Positions 6,808 through 14,569 of a stretch of DNA of 15,695 bases are shown piece after piece. The DNA is taken from NCBI GenBank assembly GCA_031294825.1, contig JAUMPM010000053.1, forward strand, positions 1 to 15,695, in the 5' to 3' direction. Positions within the stretch are counted from its first letter, which is position 1; each line of letters opens with the position of its first letter. The stretch is from Collinsella sp. (GTDB lineage: Bacteria; Actinomycetota; Coriobacteriia; Coriobacteriales; Coriobacteriaceae). Under the pieces are notes generated by a model. That model was not told the origin of the DNA and did no database searches. It saw only the letters and a program-made list of their open reading frames with translations. A program made the translations under genes and the position numbers.

Positions 6808-7143
6808 TCAGATGAGGTTCTCGCCCAGGTTCTTGCCGCCAAGAACGTGCATGTGGAAGTGCATGACGGTCTGGCCGGCGTTGGCACCCTTGTTGGAGAT
6901 GACGCGGAAGCCGTCCTCCAGACCCTTGGCCTTGGCGACCTCCTGGACGGCGTGCGCCATGGCGCCCATGGTCTCGGCAGGTACGTTGTCGGCGATGTCG
7001 CTGTAGTGCTTCTTGGGGATCACGAGCGTGTGGACCGGCGCCTGGGGGTTAAGGTCGTCGAACGCGATGACCTGGTCGTCCTCATAGACAACGGTCGAGG
7101 GGATCTCGTGGTTGGCGATTTTGCAGAAGATGCAATCACACAT
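6808..7143 (-). CDS. HIT family nucleotide-binding hydrolase
   Basis: A 111-residue Hint-branch histidine-triad protein, a small cytoplasmic homodimeric nucleoside phosphoramidate or AMP-lysine hydrolase by family. The N-terminal CIFCKI (4-9), VIPKKHY (41-47) and the C-terminal triad HFHMH (95-99) after Q91 are all present, with an ending (GGKNLGENLI) typical of the branch. AAAGGAA precedes the ATG by about 7 nt. It is the last gene after xseA and xseB, 49 bp downstream of xseB. No specific link to exonuclease VII is known to me. Confidence 0.92.
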   Translation of the reverse strand: MCDCIFCKIANHEIPSTVVYEDDQVIAFDDLNPQAPVHTLVIPKKHYSDIADNVPAETMGAMAHAVQEVAKAKGLEDGFRVISNKGANAGQTVMHFHMHVLGGKNLGENLI

Positions 7144-7192
7144 AGCTGGTTCCTTTCTTACAGACCAAGGTAATTATATTTGGTCGAGATGG

Positions 7193-7459
7193 TTAGAACG
7201 AGAGGTTGTCGTCGGTGTTGGCAGCCTCGCCGTCGGCGAGCACGTCGTTGCCATCGACGTCCTTAAGGAGCACCGAGACTTTCTGCTCGGCATCGGACAG
7301 GCGGGTGCGCAGGCTTTTTAGAAGCTCGACACCGCGGGTATAGCTCTCGAGCGACTCCTCGAGCTCCATATCGCCCGACTCCAGGCTGCGGATGATGAGC
7401 TCCAACTCCTGCGAGGCCTGCTTGTACGTAAGCTGCTCGACCGGGGTCTTCTCTGCCAT
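7193..7459 (-). CDS. xseB: Exodeoxyribonuclease VII small subunit
   Basis: An 88-residue acidic helical protein that binds several copies per XseA and is required for exonuclease VII, which degrades single-stranded DNA from both ends. The family pattern is clear: LTYKQASQELELIIRSLESG (about 10-29), then MELEESLESYTRGVELLK and a second helix ending in AEQKV. The C-terminal 20 residues are acidic and look disordered. AAAGGAAA is 6 nt before the ATG. It lies 42 bp after xseA in the same operon. Confidence 0.95.
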   Translation of the reverse strand: MAEKTPVEQLTYKQASQELELIIRSLESGDMELEESLESYTRGVELLKSLRTRLSDAEQKVSVLLKDVDGNDVLADGEAANTDDNLSF

Positions 7460-7501
7460 ATCTGTTTCCTTTCCTAAAGGTTTATCGCTATGAAACGTGG
7501 C

Positions 7502-8953
7502 CTACTCGACCGTATCGACCGTTGCTGCCACGTTGCCGTCTGCCATGCGCACGCGAATGGCGTCGCCGGGCTTAAAAGTCTTGGCGCTCGTAGCCACACC
7601 GTCATCGCTGTACGCGATGGAGTAACCGCGGGCAAGCACCTTGAGCGGCGACAGGGCATCGAGCGAGGCTGCCGCACGGCCCAGGTCGGACGCGGGCTTG
7701 TTGAGCATCGTGCGCCCCTGATGCTCCAGACGGGAACTCGCAAGCGCGAGCGCATGGCGCTTGCCATCGAGCCCCGAGGTGCTTGCAACCAGACGCTCGG
7801 GCAGGCGCTCAAAGTTGGAGCGGAATGTCCCGACCGAGCGCACTATAGCGCCCGACAGGCGATCGGCAGTCAGCGCAAGCTCCGATTCGCGACGCTCGAC
7901 CATAAACGTTGGGTCGTTGAGGCACGGGCGGCACGCAGCCGCATCGAGCGCATCGCCCAAGCGAGCCGTATAGGTATCCCAGGCACGGCGACCGCGCTGA
8001 TCGAGCATCTCCAGGTCGACCTGGGCCGACCCAATCATCGATGCCATCGCGGCACCCAGACGCTGATGGCGCGCCTCGAGCACATCGGCCAGCTCCGTCA
8101 TAGCCGGCGCCACCGATTCTGCCGCCGCCGTAGGCGTGGAGGCGCGGCGGTCGCTCACCATGTCGCAAATCGAGGTATCGGGCTCATGGCCAATGCCGGT
8201 CACCACGGGCACGGGACAAGCCGCCACCGCGCGGGCAAGCTCCTCGTCGTTGAAGGTCATGAGGTCCTCAAAGGAGCCGCCGCCGCGTACCAACAAGATG
8301 CAGTCGGGCGCCGGCGTAATGGAAGCGGCGCGGCGCAAGCCCTCAATAAGCTCGGCCGGCGCACCCTCGCCTTGAACCTTGGCGCCCACGCAGACGAGCT
8401 CGACGAGCGGATTGCGACGACGCAATGTGCGCTTGACGTCGTCGATTACCGCACCGGAAAGCGAGGTGACGACCGCCACGCGTGAGCAGAACACCGGGAT
8501 GCGGCGTTTGCGCGCTTCGTCCATCAGGCCCTCGCGGCGTAGCTTTTCGGCCAGTTGCGCCACTTGTTGACGCAGCAGACCCTCCCCCGCCAGCGAAAAC
8601 GAGCGAGCGACAAAGCTCATACGACCCGTGGGCTTATAGAGGTTGAAGCTGCCCTTAAAGCTCACCTGCATGCCGTCGCGCAGATCGAAGGTACGCTTGA
8701 GATAGGCGCCCTTCCAGATGATGCAGTCGACGGCGGCCGAGTCGTCTTTAATCTGGAAGTAGCAGTGGCCGCTTCGGGCGTTGGGACCACGGAAACCCGT
8801 GACCTCGCCCAGAACGCTCAGCTGCGGAATGGCATCGAGCGCACCAGCGGCGATCTCCACCGCCTGGCTCACGCTGAGCTCCTTGCGCTCCTGATCGTCC
8901 GAGCCGTCAAATTCGGCGGAAACAGCATTGCCGGTTAGGTTCCAGCCTGCCAC
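7502..8953 (-). CDS. xseA: Exodeoxyribonuclease VII large subunit
   Basis: The catalytic subunit of exonuclease VII, used in mismatch repair and processing of single-stranded DNA ends; 483 residues. An N-terminal OB-fold domain (about 27-118, with LSVLGEVTGFRG and CYFQIKDD) is followed by the catalytic region with RGGGSFEDLMTFNDEELARA, GIGHEPDTSICDMVSDRRASTPTAAAE and the C-terminal LKVLARGYSI, all family hallmarks. The start is GTG at 8953, supported by AAAGGAGG 4-5 nt upstream on the minus strand. First gene of xseA-xseB-HIT. Confidence 0.95.
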   Translation of the reverse strand: MAGWNLTGNAVSAEFDGSDDQERKELSVSQAVEIAAGALDAIPQLSVLGEVTGFRGPNARSGHCYFQIKDDSAAVDCIIWKGAYLKRTFDLRDGMQVSFKGSFNLYKPTGRMSFVARSFSLAGEGLLRQQVAQLAEKLRREGLMDEARKRRIPVFCSRVAVVTSLSGAVIDDVKRTLRRRNPLVELVCVGAKVQGEGAPAELIEGLRRAASITPAPDCILLVRGGGSFEDLMTFNDEELARAVAACPVPVVTGIGHEPDTSICDMVSDRRASTPTAAAESVAPAMTELADVLEARHQRLGAAMASMIGSAQVDLEMLDQRGRRAWDTYTARLGDALDAAACRPCLNDPTFMVERRESELALTADRLSGAIVRSVGTFRSNFERLPERLVASTSGLDGKRHALALASSRLEHQGRTMLNKPASDLGRAAASLDALSPLKVLARGYSIAYSDDGVATSAKTFKPGDAIRVRMADGNVAATVDTVE

Positions 8954-9022
8954 GCAGCCTCCTTTCGTTATCGCGCACAGAGGCTCCGGCCCCGTGCAAA
9001 TTTAAGTCCAACACATAGTACA

Positions 9023-9052
9023 GCGCCGCGAGGACACGAATCCCCGCGGCGC
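9023..9052 (-). terminator. GC hairpin after the zinc peptidase gene
   Basis: GCGCCGCG (9023-9030) pairs perfectly with CGCGGCGC (9045-9052), with a small internal GGA/TCC pairing. It begins 16 bp after the peptidase stop. The minus-strand tail has no U-run, so termination is plausible but not shown. Confidence 0.5.
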
Positions 9053-9068
9053 CTGCCTGTCCCATTTG

Positions 9069-9773
9069 TTATCGGTTGGAGTTTCTGTTGTAGCGAGCCA
9101 TAAGATAGAGCAGCTGAATAATCGAGGTGAGCGCAGCGGCAACATAGGTAAGCGCGGCGGCCGTCAGCACCTTCTTGGCACCGTTGACCTGCTTGGAGCT
9201 CATGCCCGACTGCTCGATATACGCCACGGCGCGCCGACTAGCATCAATCTCGACCGGCAGCGTAACCAGCTGGAACAGCACGCTAAACGAGAAGAAGATC
9301 AGTGCGAGGGTCGTGAGTCCCGCGATGTTCATAAACAGACCCATGAGCAGCACAATTGTCCAAGTGTTCTGGGTAAAGTTGACGACCGGCACGAGGGCGG
9401 TGCGAACCTTCATCATGGCGTAACCGCTTTGACGCTGGGCGGCATGGCCCGCCTCGTGGCAGGCGACGGCAACGCTTGCGACCGACCCGCCCGAACGGTT
9501 GGCATCCGAGAGATACAGGTTATTGTCCTGCGGGTTGTAATGGTCGGTGAGCTCGCCGGCGACACCCTTGATACCCACGGCGTTGCAGCCGTTGGCGTCG
9601 AGCATGCGGCGAGCGACCGTGGCGCCCGTGGCGCCGTCCGAGCGAACCTTGGACCAGGTTTTGTACGTCGAGTTGATATAGTTCTGTGCGGCAAGGCCAA
9701 GCACCGTGCAGACAAGAACAACCAGCAGGTACAGCGGGTCGATGCCAAAGCCGTATCCATAGTAATAAGGCAT
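9069..9773 (-). CDS. YugP-type membrane zinc metallopeptidase
   Basis: An integral-membrane neutral zinc metallopeptidase of the YugP family (Zn_peptidase_2), 234 residues. The zinc-binding HEAGH is at 106-110 and the family motif LPVEIDASRRA at about 172-182. Predicted membrane segments lie near 12-30, 130-150, 153-172 and 203-226. The N-terminus is rich in tyrosine and glycine (MPYYYGYGFG), as in relatives. The start at 9773 is chosen because GGAGGAA is just upstream; the longer frame to 9842 has no such support and adds unrelated residues. The substrate in this family is not established. It is a single-gene unit between xseA and the structured region near 9866. Confidence 0.9.
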   Translation of the reverse strand: MPYYYGYGFGIDPLYLLVVLVCTVLGLAAQNYINSTYKTWSKVRSDGATGATVARRMLDANGCNAVGIKGVAGELTDHYNPQDNNLYLSDANRSGGSVASVAVACHEAGHAAQRQSGYAMMKVRTALVPVVNFTQNTWTIVLLMGLFMNIAGLTTLALIFFSFSVLFQLVTLPVEIDASRRAVAYIEQSGMSSKQVNGAKKVLTAAALTYVAAALTSIIQLLYLMARYNRNSNR

Positions 9774-9865
9774 GCGAATTCCTCCGAATCGAGTTACACG
9801 TTGGAGGCATTCTACCCATTCGACTGACCAGCAAATCAACATCGATGTTCTGGCAATGTCAGCGA

Positions 9866-9963
9866 AAACGGCCGAGAGCGAGCAAGGTGACGTGAAAGAG
9901 AAGCGACGCGTACTTTGGTACGCAAGCGACGATTGAACGTCAGATTGCCGCTCTCGGCCGTTT
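9866..9963 (-). repeat. Nested inverted-repeat element D
   Basis: Perfect 15-bp arms 9866-9880 and 9949-9963 enclose 68 nt. Further pairing continues inward: GCAA/TTGC, TGACGT (9888-9893) with ACGTCA (9937-9942), and a central GCGTAC/GTACGC hairpin (9908-9923). AAGCGACG occurs twice as a direct repeat around that hairpin (9901-9908 and 9925-9932). Overall size matches elements A-C, but the conserved interior motifs of A and B are absent, so it is probably a different class. It lies downstream of rnd. Confidence 0.55.
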
Positions 9964-9976
9964 GCAGCGTCGAGCT

Positions 9977-10004
9977 GTTACGCGGTTTGGTAAAACCGCG
10001 TAAC
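9977..10004. terminator. Strong hairpin just after rnd
   Basis: GTTACGCGGTTT (9977-9988) pairs perfectly over 12 bp with its complement at 9993-10004 around the loop GGTA. It is only 7 bp beyond the rnd stop. No U-tract follows on the minus strand, so it may end or protect the rnd transcript by another route. Confidence 0.6.
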
Positions 10005-10011
10005 TATATGA

Positions 10012-11145
10012 CTATAAAAGCTCGATTTTGCCGTCCTTCACCGTCAACCCCATATTACCCGAGAGCAGATCGTCCAGACGCGAGCCCACAAGCTCAAAAC
10101 GCCAGCCTTCGCGCAGGGGGCTCTGCTCGGGATGCTCAATGTAGTCGGCCAGGTCATCGCGCGAGGCAATGACCGAGGTCGCCACGCCCGAGCGCTCGGC
10201 AACCAGGCGAATGAGCGCATACATCAGGTCCGTCACGCTCTCCAGCTCCGGAGAGATCTGGCGATGCCCGCGCACCATGAGCGGCAGGCGATCGTGCGGG
10301 CAGCTCGCGCCGCGCTTGATGGCCATGAGCGCACCATCCACGTCGCGCTCCCCCAACTGATCGGTACCACGGATGCTGCGGAACTCCTCAACGCGCACAG
10401 GATTGCGCTTAACGAGCGCCAGCAGCGTGTCGTCGGACATGACCCACTTGCGCGGGATGTTGCGGCGCTCGGCGCGGTCCTCGCGCCAGGCGGCGAGCTC
10501 GCGCGCGATACCCAGCTGGTGACGGCTGCACGAGTTGATGCGTTTGACCTTGCGGAACGCCTCGTGGCGATCGGCGCGATAGTGCGATTCGTCAGCCAGC
10601 GGGCGCAGCTCGTCGAGCACCCAGTCCACCCGGCCCAGCTCGCGCAGGCGACTCATCATCTCGGTATAGGCGACAATCAGGTACTTGACGTCATCAATCG
10701 CGTACTCAATCTGCTTATCGGTCAGCGGGCGACGCGACCAGTCGGTCAGCGACTCGGTCTTGGGCAGCGAGACGCCGCAAAACGTCTGAACAAGCGCGCC
10801 ATACGAAATCTGCTGGCGCTCGCCCAAAAAGGCGGCGGCAACCTGCGTATCGAAAATCGGTCGTGGCAGCACGCCCACGGTATGGAGCATAACCTCCATA
10901 TCCTGCGAGCAGGCGTGAAAGACCTTAGTCACGCTCTCGTCGGCCATAAGCTCGGCCAGCGGCGATAGGTCGTCGATTACCAGAGGGTCGACCGCGACGC
11001 TCTCGGCAGGGGTGGCAATCTGAACCAAGCACAGGCGCGGATGGAACGTGCGCTCACGCAAAAACTCGGTATCGACGGCAATCGCGTCAAACTCACGGGC
11101 GCGCTGGCAAAAGTCGAGTAGAGCCTGATGTGTGGAAATGTACAT
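10012..11145 (-). CDS. rnd: Ribonuclease D
   Basis: A DEDDy 3'-5' exoribonuclease acting in tRNA and structured RNA maturation; 377 residues from the chosen start. Catalytic motifs: VDTEFLRE (D25, E27), HACSQDMEVML (D82) and the DEDDy signature YAIDD (Y148, D152). An HRDC nucleic-acid-binding domain follows at about 207-280 (SCSRHQLGIARELAAWRE to LLALVKRNP), with a further C-terminal helical region. The ATG at 11145 (MYISTHQALL) fits the family start; an in-frame GTG at 11181 would add 12 residues without a ribosome binding site. It is divergent from the lipid-kinase-family gene. Confidence 0.92.
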   Translation of the reverse strand: MYISTHQALLDFCQRAREFDAIAVDTEFLRERTFHPRLCLVQIATPAESVAVDPLVIDDLSPLAELMADESVTKVFHACSQDMEVMLHTVGVLPRPIFDTQVAAAFLGERQQISYGALVQTFCGVSLPKTESLTDWSRRPLTDKQIEYAIDDVKYLIVAYTEMMSRLRELGRVDWVLDELRPLADESHYRADRHEAFRKVKRINSCSRHQLGIARELAAWREDRAERRNIPRKWVMSDDTLLALVKRNPVRVEEFRSIRGTDQLGERDVDGALMAIKRGASCPHDRLPLMVRGHRQISPELESVTDLMYALIRLVAERSGVATSVIASRDDLADYIEHPEQSPLREGWRFELVGSRLDDLLSGNMGLTVKDGKIELL

Positions 11146-11207
11146 ATCAACCCATCGAATAAGGTTAGGCCCGAAAAACACGGGTAGGATATCGGCATTG
11201 CCTTACA

Positions 11208-11215
11208 ACTATACT
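11208..11215. promoter_or_regulatory. Overlapping divergent -10 elements
   Basis: TATACT on the plus strand (11210-11215) and TATAGT on the minus strand (11213-11208) share bases between the divergent rnd and kinase genes. The minus-strand copy has TTCCCG 17 bp upstream, a poor -35. If both are used, the two promoters would be mutually exclusive. Confidence 0.4.
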
Positions 11216-11243
11216 CGGTTAGTCACAGAACGGGAACGTAAGT

Positions 11244-12161
11244 ATGCGCTGCCTTATCATCCACAACCCGGCATCGGGCCCCAGTTCAGATGAAATCTTC
11301 GCATTCACGCACGCCCTCGCGCAGGGCGGCGACGAGGTCGTGATGCGCTTTATCGGCGATGGCATGGAGCCCGAGGACGCCGTGGCAGACGTGCGCGAGT
11401 TTGATCGCGTGGTCGTTTCGGGCGGCGACGGCACCGTCTCCAACGTGCTCGACCAGATGCGCGGGTGCGGTGTCCCCACGCTCGTCTTCCCCTCCGGCAC
11501 AGCCTGCCTGTTCTTTAACAACATCGGTAATGCCCCCGAGGCAGCGGCGCTCGCCAAAGCCTGCCGAGCCGGTCGCACGGTCAAAGTGGACATGGGCGAG
11601 CTCTTTTGGCTCGACGAGAACGGCAACGAGAAGCGCCACGGCTTTATCATCATCGCCGGCTCGGGCTTCGACGCCGAGATCATGATGAAGGCCGCCCCCA
11701 CCAAAAACGACATCGGCGAGATCGCCTACTTCCTCTCCGCGCTCGCCACGCCCAACCCCACGGTGGCGCACTTTACTATTGAGCACGACGGCATTGTCGA
11801 GGAGCTCGACGGCATCTGCTGCATGGCCGGCAACACCTCGGTCATCCAAAACGACATCAACCTGTTCCCCGACTGCCGCATGAACGATGGCATGGTCGAC
11901 ATTGCGGTCATCGAACCCGTAAAAACTGTGCAGCTTCTACCGACTGTGATCACCGCCGCACTCGACCCCGCCGGCAAGGTACTCGGGCGCCCGCAGTTCA
12001 AGATCATCCAGACCAAGGAAGCCAAGATCACCTGCACCCCGTCGCTGGGCATGCAGTTCGATGGCGAGATCATCTCCAGCAACTCGGGCGTCTTTGGTGC
12101 CCGCGCACTTCCGCAATGCCTCGACCTCATCGTCGATGAATTCTCACCGCTTGGTAAATAG
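11244..12161 (+). CDS. Diacylglycerol kinase catalytic-domain protein
   Basis: A YegS/BmrU/DagK-family lipid kinase of 305 residues, which would phosphorylate diacylglycerol or a related lipid at the inner face of the membrane. HNPASG (7-12) and SGGDGT (59-64) are the nucleotide-binding motifs, and PDCRMNDGMVDIAVIEP is the conserved C-terminal metal-site region. The usual PxGTxN loop reads PSGTACLFFNN (83-93), with C at the N position. The upstream GGGAA is a modest ribosome binding site. The stop overlaps the binding site of the next small gene. True substrate unknown. Confidence 0.88.
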   Translation: MRCLIIHNPASGPSSDEIFAFTHALAQGGDEVVMRFIGDGMEPEDAVADVREFDRVVVSGGDGTVSNVLDQMRGCGVPTLVFPSGTACLFFNNIGNAPEAAALAKACRAGRTVKVDMGELFWLDENGNEKRHGFIIIAGSGFDAEIMMKAAPTKNDIGEIAYFLSALATPNPTVAHFTIEHDGIVEELDGICCMAGNTSVIQNDINLFPDCRMNDGMVDIAVIEPVKTVQLLPTVITAALDPAGKVLGRPQFKIIQTKEAKITCTPSLGMQFDGEIISSNSGVFGARALPQCLDLIVDEFSPLGK

Positions 12162-12170
12162 GAGGACCCC

Positions 12171-12263
12171 ATGAACGACAATCCCCTGATCGGCTTTATT
12201 GTCATCGTCTTGGCCATGCTCGTCGGTTACGCCATCAACGTGATTCACCGCCGAAAGAAGTAA
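12171..12263 (+). CDS. 30-residue single-span membrane microprotein
   Basis: A short frame that length-limited gene calling would skip. It starts MNDNPLIGF and encodes a hydrophobic stretch (about residues 5-24) followed by the basic tail HRRKK and TAA, the form of a single-span, N-out/C-in membrane peptide. AGGAGG at 12160-12165 overlaps the TAG of the kinase gene and sits 5 nt before the ATG, a near-perfect binding site arranged for coupled translation. A strong terminator follows 34 bp later, placing both genes in one transcript. I do not recognise a family; a partner or regulator of the kinase at the membrane is a guess from context. Confidence 0.7.
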   Translation: MNDNPLIGFIVIVLAMLVGYAINVIHRRKK

Positions 12264-12297
12264 TTCCACATTGGTCTGATATTCATCCAATTATCGT

Positions 12298-12345
12298 CTC
12301 TCCCGTTGTTTATGCAAATCCTAAACAGCGGGAGAGTTTTCTTTT
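12298..12345 (+). terminator. Terminator of the kinase-microprotein unit
   Basis: CTCTCCCG (12298-12305) through 12312 pairs with 12322-12336 as a 15-bp stem with one G-T pair and a 9-nt loop, followed by TTTTCTTTTT. A textbook intrinsic terminator. Confidence 0.95.
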
Positions 12346-12571
12346 TGACCGCCGTCTAATGCTTTATTCAGCTACAGTAAATGCAGGGTGCCTTTATTTA
12401 ACTAAAGCCATAAAATGAGTATTATTATCCGTTCATCGTATATTTCTTCACGCTCATCGAGTAAAAGCTGTTGTCGAATGAATACTCTTTACACTTCCTT
12501 TAGGCTAATAGATGTATTTATTAGCTGAAATCCTGCACGGTTCCGCGGGGTTTCAACGGTTGGGAGGGATT
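12346..12571 (+). promoter_or_regulatory. AT-rich promoter region of the C69 peptidase
   Basis: This intergenic stretch is clearly more AT-rich than the neighbouring genes and should hold the peptidase promoter. I cannot fix one -35/-10 pair. A symmetrical dyad, GCTAATA at 12504-12510 and TATTAGC at 12519-12525 with 8 bp between, lies 46 bp before the start codon and is a candidate operator. No gene or stable hairpin is seen elsewhere in it. Confidence 0.45.
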
Positions 12572-14374
12572 ATGAGGTTTACTCATCCTGTCAACACGCT
12601 CAAAAAGCTCGGCTGCGGCCTTGCGTTTGGAGCAGCGGCCATCATGGCCATGCCGACTTCGGCACTCGCCTGCACCCAGATCTACATGGGCAGCAAGCTC
12701 ACGGCAGACGGCAACACGTACTACGGCCGTTCCGAGGACTTCGGTCCGCGCTATGTCAAGCACTTTGGCATTGAGCCCGCACACAAGGACGGCAACGAGT
12801 ACACCTCGGTCGAGTCCGGTTTTGAGTACAAGTCCAAGGGCGCAACCTACCGCTACACCTTCGTTCGCGACAACCCCTCACAGTGGGAAGATCGCTACGA
12901 CGCATATTCCGAGGCAGGCATCAACGAGAAGGGCGTCTCCTGCTCTGCCACGTTGAGCACCTCCTATAACGAGAAGGCCGAAGAGGCCGACCCCATCACC
13001 GAGGAGACTGGCATTGGCGAGTACAGCTATGCCAGCGTCATCCTGGGCGAGAGTGCCACGGCCCGCGAGGGCGTCGAGCTCATCGGCAGCCTGATTGACG
13101 AGCAGGGCGTCTGCTCCAACGACCAGATCATCATCGCCGACAGCACCGAGACCTGGCTGTTCGCCGCGCTTTCCGGCCATCAGTGGATTGCCATGAAGCT
13201 CGCCGATGATATTGCCTCGCTCAACCCCAACATCGGCAACCTCACCTATAACGTCGACCTCGATGACACCGAGAACTGTCTCCATTCCGAGGGCATTGAG
13301 TCCATGCCTAAGGAGAAGGGCTTTGCCGAGTACACCGACGGCAAGTTCGACGTCGCCAAGACCTACGGCGAGGAGATCAGCGAAGCCGGTATGCACCAGT
13401 GGTCGCGCTATATCCAGGGTCGCGATTACTTCATGGCTCCGCTTGCTGAGGGCACCGACTACGAGATCGTCAAGGACGAGCGCGAAGACGCTCGCGCGAC
13501 GACCGGCGCTCTGGTCCACGAGATGCAGCCGCTGTTCTTCCAGCCCGGCAAGTCCGACTGGAACACCTTTGAGATGATTCGTTCCTTCGCCGCCCGCGGC
13601 GAGAATGTCGCCGGCCTCAACGCCAACACCGACGGCGCCTATGCCATCGGCTCCAACCGCAACACCGAGATCCACACCTTCCAGATCCGTCACGGCATGG
13701 ATCCCGAGATCGCGACCATTCAGTGGGAGATGCTCTCCAACGCCGAGTTCTCCGTCGCCATCCCTCTCTACTCCGCACTGCTCACCGAGGTCAGCCCCTA
13801 CTTCAGCGATCAGGATGTCTCCTTCGATCACTGCGAAGAGGAAGACGTCGTGAACAACGAGGAGCCCAAGAACTCCATCAACTACGTCCTCATGGACATC
13901 AACACGCTCGCCTATGAGAACCGCGACCACTGCGCCACCGGCGTCCGCGCCTATCTCGACGCCCTGCAGAAGGAACTCATCGAGCAGAACCTGACCGTCG
14001 ACGAGGCCATGCAGGCCGAAGAAGGCACCGAAGCCCGCACCGCCCTAGCCAACAAGGCCGGCAAGGCTGCAACCAAGAACACCTATGTTAAGTGCAAGGC
14101 CATGCTCGAGGAGATGCGTGACTACCTCCAGGAGGGCGACTTCTCCGAGGAGTTCGTCCCGAGTGACTACGATGCCGACAACGACTGCCTGGTCGAGTCC
14201 ATCACCTACGCCGACGAGGCCCTTTCCGATGAGGACGTGGCCGAGCCCGAGGCCGAAGAGGAAGAGGTCACCGAGGAGAAGTCCGAGGGCAACAACATGG
14301 CCGCCATGGCCGTTGGCGCCGTCGTCGTCATCGGTGTCTGCGCCTACGTGGTCTATCGTCGCAAGAAGGCCTAA
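12572..14374 (+). CDS. Exported membrane-anchored C69 family dipeptidase
   Basis: A 600-residue peptidase U34/C69 (PepD-like) protein, an Ntn hydrolase that cleaves dipeptides or short peptides. A basic start (NTLKKLG) and hydrophobic stretch end at TSALA-C. Cleavage before C34 would expose C34 as the N-terminal nucleophile, and the following CTQIYMG-ADGNTYYGRSEDF matches the family N-terminus. The C-terminus has a Glu-rich linker (EPEAEEEEVTEE), one membrane span (about 577-593) and the basic tail YRRKKA, so the enzyme should face outward and stay tethered. The ATG at 12572 follows GGGAGGG; the longer frame from 12512 would break the signal peptide. It has its own terminator. Likely role: using dietary or host peptides. 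Confidence 0.9.
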   Translation: MRFTHPVNTLKKLGCGLAFGAAAIMAMPTSALACTQIYMGSKLTADGNTYYGRSEDFGPRYVKHFGIEPAHKDGNEYTSVESGFEYKSKGATYRYTFVRDNPSQWEDRYDAYSEAGINEKGVSCSATLSTSYNEKAEEADPITEETGIGEYSYASVILGESATAREGVELIGSLIDEQGVCSNDQIIIADSTETWLFAALSGHQWIAMKLADDIASLNPNIGNLTYNVDLDDTENCLHSEGIESMPKEKGFAEYTDGKFDVAKTYGEEISEAGMHQWSRYIQGRDYFMAPLAEGTDYEIVKDEREDARATTGALVHEMQPLFFQPGKSDWNTFEMIRSFAARGENVAGLNANTDGAYAIGSNRNTEIHTFQIRHGMDPEIATIQWEMLSNAEFSVAIPLYSALLTEVSPYFSDQDVSFDHCEEEDVVNNEEPKNSINYVLMDINTLAYENRDHCATGVRAYLDALQKELIEQNLTVDEAMQAEEGTEARTALANKAGKAATKNTYVKCKAMLEEMRDYLQEGDFSEEFVPSDYDADNDCLVESITYADEALSDEDVAEPEAEEEEVTEEKSEGNNMAAMAVGAVVVIGVCAYVVYRRKKA

Positions 14375-14391
14375 GGCCCTCATGTCCTAGC

Positions 14392-14440
14392 AGAGCGGGC
14401 AAGGCAGCAATGGCAGCCTCGCCCGCCCAGCCCGCTCTTT
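14392..14440 (+). terminator. Terminator after the C69 peptidase
   Basis: AGAGCGGGC (14392-14400) pairs perfectly with GCCCGCTCT (14430-14438), followed by TTTTG. The 29-nt insert can form a second smaller hairpin. It starts 17 bp past the stop. Confidence 0.75.
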
Positions 14441-14461
14441 TGACCGGCGGGAAACCCGCCT

Positions 14462-14484
14462 GAAATCTTTTCAAAAAAGATTTC
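14462..14484. promoter_or_regulatory. Inverted repeat upstream of the Trp leader
   Basis: GAAATCTTTT (14462-14471) and AAAAGATTTC (14475-14484) form a perfect 10-bp dyad with 3 nt between. It overlaps or abuts the -35 position of the promoter for the leader peptide. A GC hairpin (14446-14460) lies just before it. It is either an operator or the last of the hairpins ending the peptidase transcript. Confidence 0.45.
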
Positions 14485-14502
14485 CCCGCACGCACTTCGC
14501 TG

Positions 14503-14511
14503 TGCTATAGT
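14503..14511 (+). promoter_or_regulatory. Extended -10 promoter for trp leader
   Basis: TGC directly before TATAGT (14506-14511) is an extended -10 element, which would compensate for the absence of a good -35 at the usual distance. It is about 60 bp upstream of the leader-peptide ATG, suiting a short leader transcript. Confidence 0.55.
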
Positions 14512-14569
14512 GCAGCGCAACAGCAACTAGGTGCGACCGTGCCACGGTATCACGAAAGGAGCCACCAAC

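Noticed and set aside
7163..7185. GACCAA/TTGGTC inverted repeat between xseB and the HIT gene
   Set aside because: Only 6 bp with an 11-nt AT-rich loop and no U-tract; too weak to call a terminator.
12878..13930. Minus-strand frame of 350 codons inside the C69 peptidase gene
   Set aside because: Shadow frame; the plus strand carries signal peptide, catalytic motif and anchor.
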